Shown: positions 1-7,053, counted from the stretch's first letter. The stretch: 10,461 nucleotides of DNA from Actinomycetota bacterium (GCA_003157225.1 PMIZ01000286.1:1-10461), one strand, 5' to 3'. Translations and numbers: made by a program. Notes: generated by a model not told the origin, from the letters alone.

Positions 1-180
1 TCTTCGTCGACGACGCCTTCGTGCACCACTGCGTCCCTCGTGTAGCCCGACATGAAGATCACGCGAAGCCCGGGGAAGCGTTCGACGAGTGCTTCGGCCA
101 CCTGCCGGCCGTTGGAGCCTCCGGGTAGAACGACGTCGGTGAGCAGGAGGTCGGGGTGGTACGCCCCGTTCTCGAGGTTT
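1..180 (-). pseudogene. Receiver (REC) domain fragment, runs off left edge
   Basis: In the frame one step away from the PAS frame, bases 176 down to 3 translate to a typical receiver-domain core: [20 protein letters not shown], then [20 protein letters not shown] and [17 protein letters not shown]. The Asp in [11 protein letters not shown] is the expected phospho-acceptor, and the Ser in FMSGY sits at the conserved Ser/Thr position. The beta5 Lys would lie beyond base 1. The first ~45 residues of a normal REC domain, including the acidic pair, are missing, and an in-frame TGA lies just upstream at 197-195. This is the style of REC domain found at the C-terminus of hybrid PAS kinases, so it is most simply the far end of the same gene, joined to the PAS part by an internal deletion. 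An assembly error at ~175-190 would look the same. Confidence 0.72.
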
Positions 181-1030
181 CCGAGGTGAAGATGTCATCC
201 AGGGACGCGTCCAGCAACTCCGTCTCGCTGCAGCCGAGAAGCTCGGCGGCGGCGCGATTGCTCATTTCCACGGCGCCCTCGGGAGAAGTCACGAGGACCG
301 CCCCTTGCATCGTGGCTAGGATCTGGTCGGCGGCTACCGCCGGAGTCAGGTACACGATGCGGTGGCGTCTTTGCATCACGAGGATCACAGCCAGGAAGCC
401 GAGCACGGCCAGGTATCCGAACGGATAGACCGGCACCCCGAAAGTGGCTAGAAAGTCCACCCCGACCACCGAAGCAACCGCGCCGGCGAGGCACGACAGA
501 GCTATCCGCCGGCGAAAGACACTTCCTTTCGGGGTTTCGCGAAGCCTGGTCCGGAGCCCGCTGATGCCGAACACGAGCACGAGTGCGAAATAGCCCACCA
601 AGTAGGGACCGGCAGGTCCGTACTTGGGGTAGAAGCCCCACCAATACCTCTGAACGCCGGCAACCAGATAGTGCGTCGTCAGGGAGGTGCCGACAGAGGC
701 GAGCGCGACCACGATGGACGCCCAGACGAGTAGCTTGTCACGATGGTATCGGCGGAGTCCCACCGTGAAGTAGAGATAGATGGACACGGGCAAGAACGGC
801 ACCGCGATGTGTGCGACGCGAGCCCACAGGAGGGCGGTGGACGCGTCCACCGCCAGGTACATGATGCCGAAGCCCGCGAGCCAAACGGTGATGGCGGCGG
901 TACCCGCGAAGACCGTGGCTCCGACCCGCGAGGCCCAGTCGCGCCGGAGCACCCATAGGCCCACCGCCAGGCTGCACAGCGCTGTGACGAGCGGCGGCAG
1001 GGCGAACCAGTTGAAAGCGTAGTTGCTCAT
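59..1030 (-). pseudogene. 7-TM/PAS sensor, N-terminal part of a broken hybrid histidine kinase
   Basis: Read from an ATG at 1030, this frame encodes about 282 recognisable residues before the sequence degenerates. Residues ~10-28, 36-58, 66-90, 99-118, 143-160, 176-195 and 200-219 are seven hydrophobic segments, the arrangement of the histidine-kinase N-terminal 7TM sensor domain. A PAS domain starts at ~233 (motifs AVLVTSPEGAVEMSNRAAAELLG, split here as AVLVTSPEG and SNRAAAELLG). It breaks off after LDDIFTSE near base 185. The remaining ~40 codons to the stop at 59 are out-of-frame receiver-domain sequence (next entry). The rest of PAS, the phospho-accepting HisKA helix with its H-box, and the ATPase domain are absent, so the product cannot be an active kinase. 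The ATG was chosen because the hydrophobic region begins right after it and codons further upstream have no membrane or domain character. There is no Shine-Dalgarno; an extended -10 element lies 9 nt upstream. Confidence 0.8.
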
Positions 1031-1039
1031 TGCCCGATC

Positions 1040-1045
1040 ATCATA
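1040..1045 (-). promoter_or_regulatory. Extended -10 element of a probably leaderless sensor gene
   Basis: On the minus strand the sequence TGTTATGAT contains TATGAT (5 of 6 matches to TATAAT) preceded by the TGn extension. Only 9 nt separate it from the ATG at 1030, and no Shine-Dalgarno is present. Transcription would therefore begin at or within a couple of bases of the start codon. No convincing -35 box is seen, which is common for extended -10 promoters. Confidence 0.45.
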
Positions 1046-1088
1046 ACAAGGCGGGGCGAGGGCCCCGGGAAAGCGAAAACCGAGCAGC

Positions 1089-1122
1089 GCTTGAAGCCGC
1101 GAGCCGCGGGGTACGTTCAAGC
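1089..1122. repeat. Nested inverted repeat in the divergent intergenic region
   Basis: GCTTGAA (1089-1095) is repeated in inverted form as TTCAAGC (1116-1122). Inside it lies a second dyad, CCGCG (1097-1101) with CGCGG (1105-1109). It lies between the sensor gene and the beta-propeller gene, 30 bp before the latter's ATG. It could be an operator or an mRNA 5' hairpin. No run of T follows it, so a terminator is unlikely. Confidence 0.35.
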
Positions 1123-1138
1123 CGAAAGGAACACCCGT

Positions 1139-1145
1139 GAGGAGG
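1139..1145 (+). promoter_or_regulatory. Shine-Dalgarno that sets the beta-propeller gene start
   Basis: GAGGAGG lies 6 nt before the ATG at 1152. This near-perfect site favours that ATG over the in-frame GTG at 1137, which has only AAAGGA upstream and whose use would place the GAGGAGG inside the coding sequence. Confidence 0.6.
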
Positions 1146-1151
1146 ACCGAG

Positions 1152-2657
1152 ATGGCTGAGGCGCCCTCAAGCGCCGAGAAGAGGCATCGCCGTCGCCTGC
1201 AGCTTGCGGGCGCGCTACTCGTCGTCGCCACGATGGCCTTCCCGTTCTCAGCGCTTGCCTGCGGTGGCAACGTGCCGGCGGTGACCTCGTCTCTGGTGAT
1301 GTCCACGTCGAGTCGCTCTCCTACGGGCGCGGCGCCGTCCGGCAGCACCAACTCACTGCCGGGCTCCTCGTCGACCACCACCGGCGACGCGGGTGGAAGT
1401 ACGGGCGGCGCAACCGCCGGCTGGCCCACCTATCACCACGATGCCGCTCGCTCCGCCGTCTCCTCCGACCAGGCCGCCCTTGGCCAGGTCAAGCAGACCT
1501 GGACCTCCGCGGAACTCGACGGCGCGCTCTACGCCCAGCCACTGGTGATAGGCGACACGGTGATCGCGGCCACCGAGTCCGACTCCGTCTATGCCCTCAA
1601 CGCAACCTCGGGCGCCACGCTCTGGCGTGCCAACCTGGGCTCACCCGTTCCCGGCAGCGAACTGCCCTGCGGCAACATCGACCCGTCGGGGATCACCGGC
1701 ACTCCCCTCGTTGACGTCGTCAGCGGCACCATCTACGTCGTTGCCTTTCTGCACGATGGGCCCCATCACGAGCTTTTCGCCCTCGATCTGGCGACCGGGA
1801 CGGTGCGCTGGCACAAGACCGTCGACCCGCCCGGGCTTTCGCCCCTGGTCGAGCAGCAGCGTGGCGCTCTCACCATGGCAGGCGGGAAGTTGTATGTCGC
1901 CTTCGGCGGTCTCTACGGCGACTGCGGGCAGTACAGGGGGGCGGTGGTGTCGGTGTCGGCCGATGGTACCGGGGCGCTCGCCAGCTATGTGGTTCCCACG
2001 AGTCGCATGGCCGGGATATGGAACCCGGGTGGCGCCCTTGTCGATGCCCATGGCGACCTATGGGTGGTCACCGGCAACAGCGAATCACAGAGCAACTTCG
2101 ACTACGGCGACTCGGTTATCCGCCTGTCGCCCGGCCTCAGGGTGCTCGACTACTTCGCACCCCAGGATTGGGCGAGGTTGAACGCCGGCGATCTCGACCT
2201 GTCCTCGCTCGATCCGGTCTTGCTGCCCGGTGGCCGCGTGCTGGCGGCGGGCAAGACGGGGACGGCCTACCTCCTCGACGCGGGCAACTTGGGCCACGTG
2301 GGCACGGCCATTGCCACGACCGGCATCGGCTCCAGCCCCTTCGGCACGGCTGCGGTCCTTGGGTTGCGGATCTTCGTACCCTGCACCGGCGCTCTAATAG
2401 CAGTGGACACCTCGGCGAACGCGCTTCGGGTAGCCTGGAAGGTGGACGGCGGCGCGGGGTCGCCGATCGTGGCGGCGGACCACGTCTGGTATCTGGGATA
2501 CGATGGCATCCTGAGGGCCGTCGACCCTGCGAGCGGCGCGGTGGTATTCACGCTGCAGCTGACCACTCCTGTCTCGCGCTTCGTCACGCCCTCGGCGGCG
2601 AACGGCCGGCTCTTCGTCGCCAGCGGCCAGAAGATCACGGCTGTCAGTCTGCACTGA
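1152..2657 (+). CDS. Exported PQQ-like beta-propeller repeat protein
   Basis: A 501-aa protein. Residues 10-15 are strongly basic (KRHRRR) and are followed by a hydrophobic stretch to ~36 that ends in SALAC. This is an export signal: either a lipoprotein signal with Cys37 lipidated, or a type I site at ALA just before it. The lipobox is imperfect because Ala rather than Leu is at -3. A Ser/Thr/Gly-rich, low-complexity linker (~45-90) then leads to a propeller starting at WPTYHHDAARS. Blade repeats of the PQQ/quinoprotein type follow, for example VIAATESDSVYALNATSGA, LFALDLATGTVRWHKT and DGILRAVDPASGAVVF. No catalytic residues of quinoprotein dehydrogenases can be assigned, so a binding or scaffold role on the cell surface is as likely as an enzymatic one. 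The amidohydrolase gene follows after 59 bp on the same strand, suggesting co-transcription. An alternative GTG start at 1137 adds five residues. Confidence 0.82.
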   Translation: MAEAPSSAEKRHRRRLQLAGALLVVATMAFPFSALACGGNVPAVTSSLVMSTSSRSPTGAAPSGSTNSLPGSSSTTTGDAGGSTGGATAGWPTYHHDAARSAVSSDQAALGQVKQTWTSAELDGALYAQPLVIGDTVIAATESDSVYALNATSGATLWRANLGSPVPGSELPCGNIDPSGITGTPLVDVVSGTIYVVAFLHDGPHHELFALDLATGTVRWHKTVDPPGLSPLVEQQRGALTMAGGKLYVAFGGLYGDCGQYRGAVVSVSADGTGALASYVVPTSRMAGIWNPGGALVDAHGDLWVVTGNSESQSNFDYGDSVIRLSPGLRVLDYFAPQDWARLNAGDLDLSSLDPVLLPGGRVLAAGKTGTAYLLDAGNLGHVGTAIATTGIGSSPFGTAAVLGLRIFVPCTGALIAVDTSANALRVAWKVDGGAGSPIVAADHVWYLGYDGILRAVDPASGAVVFTLQLTTPVSRFVTPSAANGRLFVASGQKITAVSLH

Positions 2658-2716
2658 GCTCCCCACCACCTCCGCATCTTGCTCGCCCGGGCATCCAACC
2701 AGAATGGAGGGTGAAC

Positions 2717-3763
2717 ATGAGGGTCATCGATGTCGAGCACCATTTCGTGACCCCGCTCTACACGGAGACGCTACGCGCCAACAAGACCGCGCCGCGCGCC
2801 GAGGACGGCAAGGGCGTCGCCTATTTCGAGGACACCTGGGTGCCGACCCCACCGGCTGGGCCTGGCCGCAAACTGGCCGACATGGGCGAAGGGCGAATCA
2901 GGGAGATGGACGAAGCGGGGATCGATCTTGCCATGCTCTCCCTGACAGCTCCCGGCGTCGAGCCGTTCGAGCCCGCGGTCAGCACCAGGGTGGCCAGGGA
3001 CGCGAACGACCGGCTGGCAGAGTACGTGGCGGCGTATCCCGACCGGCTGGACGGCTGGGCGACAGTGCCTGTCAGGGACCACGAAGAATCCGTGAAGGAA
3101 CTCGAACGTTGCGTGAACGAGTTGGGTTTCAAGGGCTGGCACACCCACTCCAACTTCGGCGATTCCTACCTCGACGAGAAGCGGTACTGGCCGCTTCTGG
3201 CCAAAGTCGAGGAGCTGGGCGTTCCCATCTACCTTCATCCAACGGCGCCGATGATCCCCGAACTGCGCACCTTCGGCTACTGCCTGGCAGGGCCGACCTT
3301 CGGCTTTGGAGTCGAAGTGATGTACGTGTTCCTCCGCATGATCCACCGCGGGGTCTTCGACGAGTTTCCCAAGCTCAAGATCATTCTCGGTCACTTCGGT
3401 GAGGCGATCCCCTTCCTGCTAGACCGCGTCGACACCGCCTATCGCCAGGGCTACTCCAACCCCAGACCGGAGGTCGGTCCGGGCAGCGCCGAGCCGGCAA
3501 GCTACTACGTCCGAAAGCACCTGTGGGTGACCTCGAGCGGCAACTACCTGCCCGCTGCTTTCCACTGCACTCGAGAAGCACTCGGGGTCGACAAGATGCT
3601 CCTGGGCACGGACTACCCCTTCGAGCAGTTGCGCACCGGCGTGGACTTCCTTCGGGAGCTGCCGATCTCAGGGGACGAAATGACGCGGATCTGCGAGAGC
3701 AACGCCGTGGAGCTGCTCAGGCTGTCCGACGGACCCGAGGTCACCGCGGTGAGTTTGCGCTGA
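2717..3763 (+). CDS. Amidohydrolase-2 family metal-dependent hydrolase/decarboxylase
   Basis: A 348-aa cytoplasmic TIM-barrel enzyme of the amidohydrolase 2 family, the group that includes ACMSD and gamma-resorcylate decarboxylase. The likely metal and catalytic residues are visible: E7-x-H9 in DVEHHF, H174 in IYLHP, H226 in ILGHFGEA and D299 in LLGTDYPFE. An E-x-H rather than H-x-H N-terminal motif is characteristic of the decarboxylase-type members, which suggests C-C cleavage of an aromatic or related carboxylate; the substrate cannot be read from sequence. Length is normal for the family. The open frame extends far upstream, but the ATG at 2717 is preceded by GGAGG at 2706-2710 with 6 nt spacing and opens directly into the first barrel strand; upstream codons overlap the propeller gene in another frame. 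The last 23 bp overlap the convergent FAD oxidoreductase gene. Confidence 0.88.
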   Translation: MRVIDVEHHFVTPLYTETLRANKTAPRAEDGKGVAYFEDTWVPTPPAGPGRKLADMGEGRIREMDEAGIDLAMLSLTAPGVEPFEPAVSTRVARDANDRLAEYVAAYPDRLDGWATVPVRDHEESVKELERCVNELGFKGWHTHSNFGDSYLDEKRYWPLLAKVEELGVPIYLHPTAPMIPELRTFGYCLAGPTFGFGVEVMYVFLRMIHRGVFDEFPKLKIILGHFGEAIPFLLDRVDTAYRQGYSNPRPEVGPGSAEPASYYVRKHLWVTSSGNYLPAAFHCTREALGVDKMLLGTDYPFEQLRTGVDFLRELPISGDEMTRICESNAVELLRLSDGPEVTAVSLR

Positions 3764-5798
3764 GCCCTTCGTCTTGCTCGGCCAGCCGCTTGATCTCGCA
3801 GAGCGAGTGGTTCCAGACCACGTCGTGGGCGAACGGCGGGAAGATGCGCCGACCGATGGCCCACCCGAGCCGGCCAAGACCTCTCCCTCTGGGGAAGTCG
3901 AAGCCGACGTAGACCGTGAGCAGGCTCACGGCGGGCTTGAGCTCGTCAAGGACGAAGGCGAAGAGGCCCCCGCGCCCCATGCCATCGAGAATCCGGTAGA
4001 GCAGGTAGCGTCCCGGCGCCACCTGCTCCAGTGCCACCCTGAACGCCAGCCGCAAGACGCGGACGCGGTAGCCTATCACAGTCCCCACTTCGTTGGGCGC
4101 GCCTTGCAGGCGGCGGATCTGGACGAAGCGGGGCTTCAGGTACTGCCGGTCCGGGTCGCCGAAGGCCCCGAGCTGCTTGAGGATCGCCTCCTTGCCGGCC
4201 CTGATGCGGATGGTATACATCCGCTCCATCTGCGGCGGTCGCGCGGGTTGCTGTACCCCCCGGAGGGCGAACAACTCCCTCCTTGTTCGCTCCATCTCTT
4301 CGAGAGGTACGCCCGTCGCATAGCGCCCCACACCCTTCCACCTCAACCCGAACAGCCGCTCGGTCACCTGGTTCCGGAAGGTGATCAGAAGACCCCCGGT
4401 CCCTATCAACCAGAGCGAGCCCGGAGCCAGCATTCTTCCCAATATGCGACGGTAGGTGTCGTCTCCACTTGCCACTCGCCAGAGAACGGGCTCGAGCCGG
4501 CGCCGGTCACGCGCGGTGGTCTTTCGCTCGGTCAGGACGGCCTGGTAGAGCACCCGGCTGAGGTTCGGGTGCGAGAAGACCCAGTGGCTGAGCAGGAAGA
4601 TCACGCGACCGTAGCGGTTGTCGGCGTCGAAGGCGCGCACGACGCGGCCGTAACACCGGGCCAAAGTGGCCTCGTCGATGCCCTCGCCGAGGACGCAGTC
4701 CACCAGCGCCGACGAGGTCTCGTAGGCGGAGTACAGGCCGTCCTTGTAAAGCCGCGACACAGCCAGGTCGCCTATCAGGGCCACCCGAGCGCCGAATGGA
4801 TGTTTCGCCGCGCCGATGGTCATGCTCGGTTGGCAAGAACAGCGGGGCGTGACCTCCACCCGGGGCGGGAGCAGGCGCCGGATGTGCGGCAGGTCGACGA
4901 AGCGCCGCACGAGCTCGAGAGACTCACCGGGCTCGGCCCGATCGATGCTCTTGCCGACGAGGACGGCGGTGACCCACCCGTCCTTTGGCATCAGCGAGGC
5001 CATCTCGATGTGGAGGTCCCTCGACCCGTACTGCATGAAGTGCACCTCGCCCTCCAGGGCGCGCAGTTCGTCTTCGCCGGCCGTCAGCTCGGCGATGACC
5101 GCGCGGCGCACCTTGGGCGGCCGCAATCTGGGGATCATCTCCAGCAGGGAGCGGAACAGCGGGTCGGCGCGTAGCTCCATGCCTGGCGACCGGTTGACGC
5201 CTCCGGCGAACACCGCGAAGTCGGCTTCGACGCTCGCGTCCGGCAGGCCGCTTCCTTCCTCGAGCACCGTCCGGTAGCCAACCACCGGCCTTCCGCTCTT
5301 TGAGTAGCGGACGTCCATCGCCTCAGCCGTGATCACTTCCGCCCCTTCGTCGGCGGCAAGGTGGAGCAGGAAGGTGTCGAAGTTCACGTACCGCCCGGTC
5401 CGCTGCCGGGGCCGCGATCCGCGGAACACCGACACCATCTCCCGATCGTTGGGAACCGGCAGCTGGATGCTCTTCCAGTCCCCGTGCACGATGATCTCGG
5501 TAGGCCGGCTCTCAATCACCTCTTCGGGTATGGCGATGCCGTTCTCGCGCAGGATGTCCATGAGCCTGGGGGAGACACCCCCGGCGCAGTAGTTGCACCC
5601 TTCCCACGAACAGAAGGGAACGGGCCGGTAGAAACAGATCTCGTTCTTCTTCTCAAGAATGATCACGCGCACGGATCTGCCGAGCTGCCGGGCTCTCCGG
5701 AGCAACCGGATGGCGAAGAACGACCCGGCCGGGCCGCCGCCGACCACCACCACGGTAGCGGGGTCGGGGAGAAAGTCGCCCTGTGTCTCGAGAGTCAT
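3741..5798 (-). CDS. FAD-dependent oxidoreductase with Cys cluster and C-terminal extra domain
   Basis: A 685-aa protein. The N-terminus is a Rossmann dinucleotide fold (VVVVGGGPAGSFF, glycines 20-25), with an acidic residue after the second strand (IILEKK). The second FAD signature is ALIGDLAVSRLYKDGLYSAY (about 340-359). The overall layout resembles the geranylgeranyl-reductase/halogenase-like flavoprotein group. Cysteines 55, 63, 68 and 71 (EICFYRPVPFC and GCNYCAGG) form a tight group immediately after the Rossmann core, and a further C-x-C lies at 320/322. These could bind a metal or Fe-S cluster or act as redox thiols. Residues ~525-675 form a separate domain with an alternating strand pattern that ends in a long amphipathic segment; it may be SRPBCC/START-like, which is uncertain. 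The substrate is unknown. The ATG at 5798 lies 15 residues before the Rossmann strand; its nearest Shine-Dalgarno-like GGAGG is 13 nt away, so the start is only moderately sure. It is divergent from the aldo/keto reductase. Confidence 0.82.
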   Translation of the reverse strand: MTLETQGDFLPDPATVVVVGGGPAGSFFAIRLLRRARQLGRSVRVIILEKKNEICFYRPVPFCSWEGCNYCAGGVSPRLMDILRENGIAIPEEVIESRPTEIIVHGDWKSIQLPVPNDREMVSVFRGSRPRQRTGRYVNFDTFLLHLAADEGAEVITAEAMDVRYSKSGRPVVGYRTVLEEGSGLPDASVEADFAVFAGGVNRSPGMELRADPLFRSLLEMIPRLRPPKVRRAVIAELTAGEDELRALEGEVHFMQYGSRDLHIEMASLMPKDGWVTAVLVGKSIDRAEPGESLELVRRFVDLPHIRRLLPPRVEVTPRCSCQPSMTIGAAKHPFGARVALIGDLAVSRLYKDGLYSAYETSSALVDCVLGEGIDEATLARCYGRVVRAFDADNRYGRVIFLLSHWVFSHPNLSRVLYQAVLTERKTTARDRRRLEPVLWRVASGDDTYRRILGRMLAPGSLWLIGTGGLLITFRNQVTERLFGLRWKGVGRYATGVPLEEMERTRRELFALRGVQQPARPPQMERMYTIRIRAGKEAILKQLGAFGDPDRQYLKPRFVQIRRLQGAPNEVGTVIGYRVRVLRLAFRVALEQVAPGRYLLYRILDGMGRGGLFAFVLDELKPAVSLLTVYVGFDFPRGRGLGRLGWAIGRRIFPPFAHDVVWNHSLCEIKRLAEQDEGLSANSPR

Positions 5799-5832
5799 GA
5801 CAAGAGGTCCGCCTCCGCGAAGTCAATCGCAG

Positions 5833-5845
5833 GTGAGCTTCTCAC
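5833..5845. promoter_or_regulatory. Small dyad in the divergent intergenic region
   Basis: GTGAG-CTT-CTCAC is a perfect 5-bp inverted repeat with a 3-bp centre, 35 bp upstream of the FAD oxidoreductase start and 85 bp upstream of the small ORF. Its position between divergent genes would suit an operator. It is short enough to arise by chance. No convincing sigma70 -35/-10 pair was found for either gene in 5799-5929. Confidence 0.25.
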
Positions 5846-5929
5846 AGACAGTGTGCTCCGGAATTCGCACAGCCTCAAGCGCGGATGCTATCTTGACCAG
5901 ACCAGGGAAAACTCACCAAGGGGGCAACG

Positions 5930-5983
5930 ATGAACTTCACCGACATCACGCCTCTGTTCCAGATCAGCGAACTGGTCGTCTGA
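5930..5983 (+). CDS. 17-codon small ORF / possible leader peptide
   Basis: An ATG at 5930 opens MNFTDITPLFQISELVV and a stop. AAGGGGG at 5919-5925 provides a Shine-Dalgarno-like site with 4 nt spacing, arguably better placed than that of the aldo/keto reductase itself, whose start is 41 bp downstream. The peptide is mildly hydrophobic and has no run of a single amino acid that would mark a classic attenuation leader. It could be a translated leader that couples to the reductase, or the first codons of a gene whose remainder was lost. It is not a recognised family. Confidence 0.3.
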   Translation: MNFTDITPLFQISELVV

Positions 5984-6024
5984 GGCATTCAGAGATTCGC
6001 AGGACAGGAGGTCGGCGGCAGACA

Positions 6025-7053
6025 ATGCAGCGAATGATTCTCGGCAGGACCGGTCTTGAGACCTACCGCCTGGGCTTCGGCGGCATCCCCATCCAGCGGG
6101 TGAGCGAAGCAGAAGCGGTGGAGACCGTTCGCCACGCCATAGAGCGCGGGGTGGACTTCATCGACACCTCCCGCGCCTACTCCACCAGCGAGCGGCGGAT
6201 CGGCCTCGCGCTCAAAGAGGCCGGCGCCGCCGGCCGGCGAGTGATACTCGCCTCCAAGTCCCACGCAAAGACGGCCGCCAAGATCCGCGCCGATCTGGAA
6301 ACGAGCCTGGAAGAATTTGACAAGGACTACGTCGACCTCTACCAGTGCCATTTTGTGAGCAACGACGCCGATTACCGGACGGTGATCTCGCCCGGAGGAG
6401 CGCTCGAAGCCCTTCTCCAGGCCAAGGACGAAGGCCTCATCGGCCACATCGGCATCACCGGTCACAGCCTGGACGTGCTCGACCGCTCGCTAGACGACGG
6501 TCTCTTCGACACCATCATGGTCTGCTTCGGCTTGCTGGAGCCCCAGGCCCGGGAGAAGGTCATCCCCAGGGCGCTCGAGCGGAACATCGGAGTGATCGCC
6601 ATGAAGCCCTTTTCCGGCGGGGTGATCGACAACGCCCGGTTGGCCCTGAAGTGGGCGCTCGCAGAGCCGGGAGTGCTGGTGATCCCCGGGGTCGAGAGCC
6701 CGGCGCTCTTCGACGAGAACTGGCGCGTGTTCCAGAAAGGCGAACCTCTCACCGAGGCCGAGCAGCGCGAGATCGTCGCGCTCCAGGCGAGCTACGATAA
6801 GGTCTTCTGCCGCCGTTGCGACTACTGCCAGCCCTGCTCGGAGGAGATCTCCATTCAGACGGTACTGGGGGTGCGTACCTTGGTGAAGCGCATGGGTAAG
6901 GAACTACTGCAGGAGGGGCCGTTGTGGGCGGCAGTCAACAAGGGCCGCAACTGCACCGACTGCGGCGAGTGTATGACCCGCTGCCCCTACGAGCTACCGA
7001 TACCGGAGCTCATCCGGGAGAACCTCAGGTGGCTGGACGAAGAGGCTGAGTAA
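6025..7053 (+). CDS. Aldo/keto reductase with C-terminal ferredoxin-like Fe-S domain
   Basis: A 342-aa protein. Residues 1-250 are a TIM-barrel aldo/keto reductase with the catalytic tetrad in place: D47 (FIDTSRAY), Y52, K78 (ASKSH) and H109 (LYQCHF). IGITGHS and IGVIAMKPFSGG are family landmarks on the nucleotide-binding side. After the barrel come two cysteine groups: C262, C265, C268 and C271 (FCRRCDYCQPC), then C310, C313, C316 and C320 (CTDCGECMTRCP). The second is a textbook 4Fe-4S ligand set. This class of Fe-S aldo/keto reductase is found mostly in anaerobes and probably passes electrons between NAD(P)H and an internal cluster; the substrate is unknown. The ATG at 6025 opens directly into MILGRTGLE, the usual start of the fold. 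AGGAGG at 6006-6011 is 13 nt away, longer than ideal. ATG 6034 is an alternative. Confidence 0.9.
   Translation: MQRMILGRTGLETYRLGFGGIPIQRVSEAEAVETVRHAIERGVDFIDTSRAYSTSERRIGLALKEAGAAGRRVILASKSHAKTAAKIRADLETSLEEFDKDYVDLYQCHFVSNDADYRTVISPGGALEALLQAKDEGLIGHIGITGHSLDVLDRSLDDGLFDTIMVCFGLLEPQAREKVIPRALERNIGVIAMKPFSGGVIDNARLALKWALAEPGVLVIPGVESPALFDENWRVFQKGEPLTEAEQREIVALQASYDKVFCRRCDYCQPCSEEISIQTVLGVRTLVKRMGKELLQEGPLWAAVNKGRNCTDCGECMTRCPYELPIPELIRENLRWLDEEAE

Noticed and set aside
1031..1429. An N-terminal extension of the sensor kinase by ~133 codons
   Set aside because: It runs antisense into the propeller gene's signal and linker region and is low-complexity. The membrane domain starts right after ATG 1030.
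2018..2716. An upstream extension of the amidohydrolase frame by 233 codons
   Set aside because: It overlaps the propeller gene in another frame and is Arg/Gly-rich. A good Shine-Dalgarno and the family's N-terminal E-x-H motif place the start at 2717.
3774..5174. A 466-codon plus-strand open frame antisense to the FAD oxidoreductase
   Set aside because: It lies wholly opposite a gene with FAD-binding motifs, is rich in His/Arg/Pro/Glu without domains, and is explained by codon bias of the minus-strand gene.
5893..5898. TTGACC as a -35 box for the small ORF and aldo/keto reductase
   Set aside because: No -10-like hexamer lies 16-18 bp downstream.
5659..6024. A 122-codon extension of the aldo/keto reductase frame
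   Set aside because: It overlaps the FAD oxidoreductase start in antisense and lacks family similarity. The reductase fold begins at MILGRTG just after ATG 6025.
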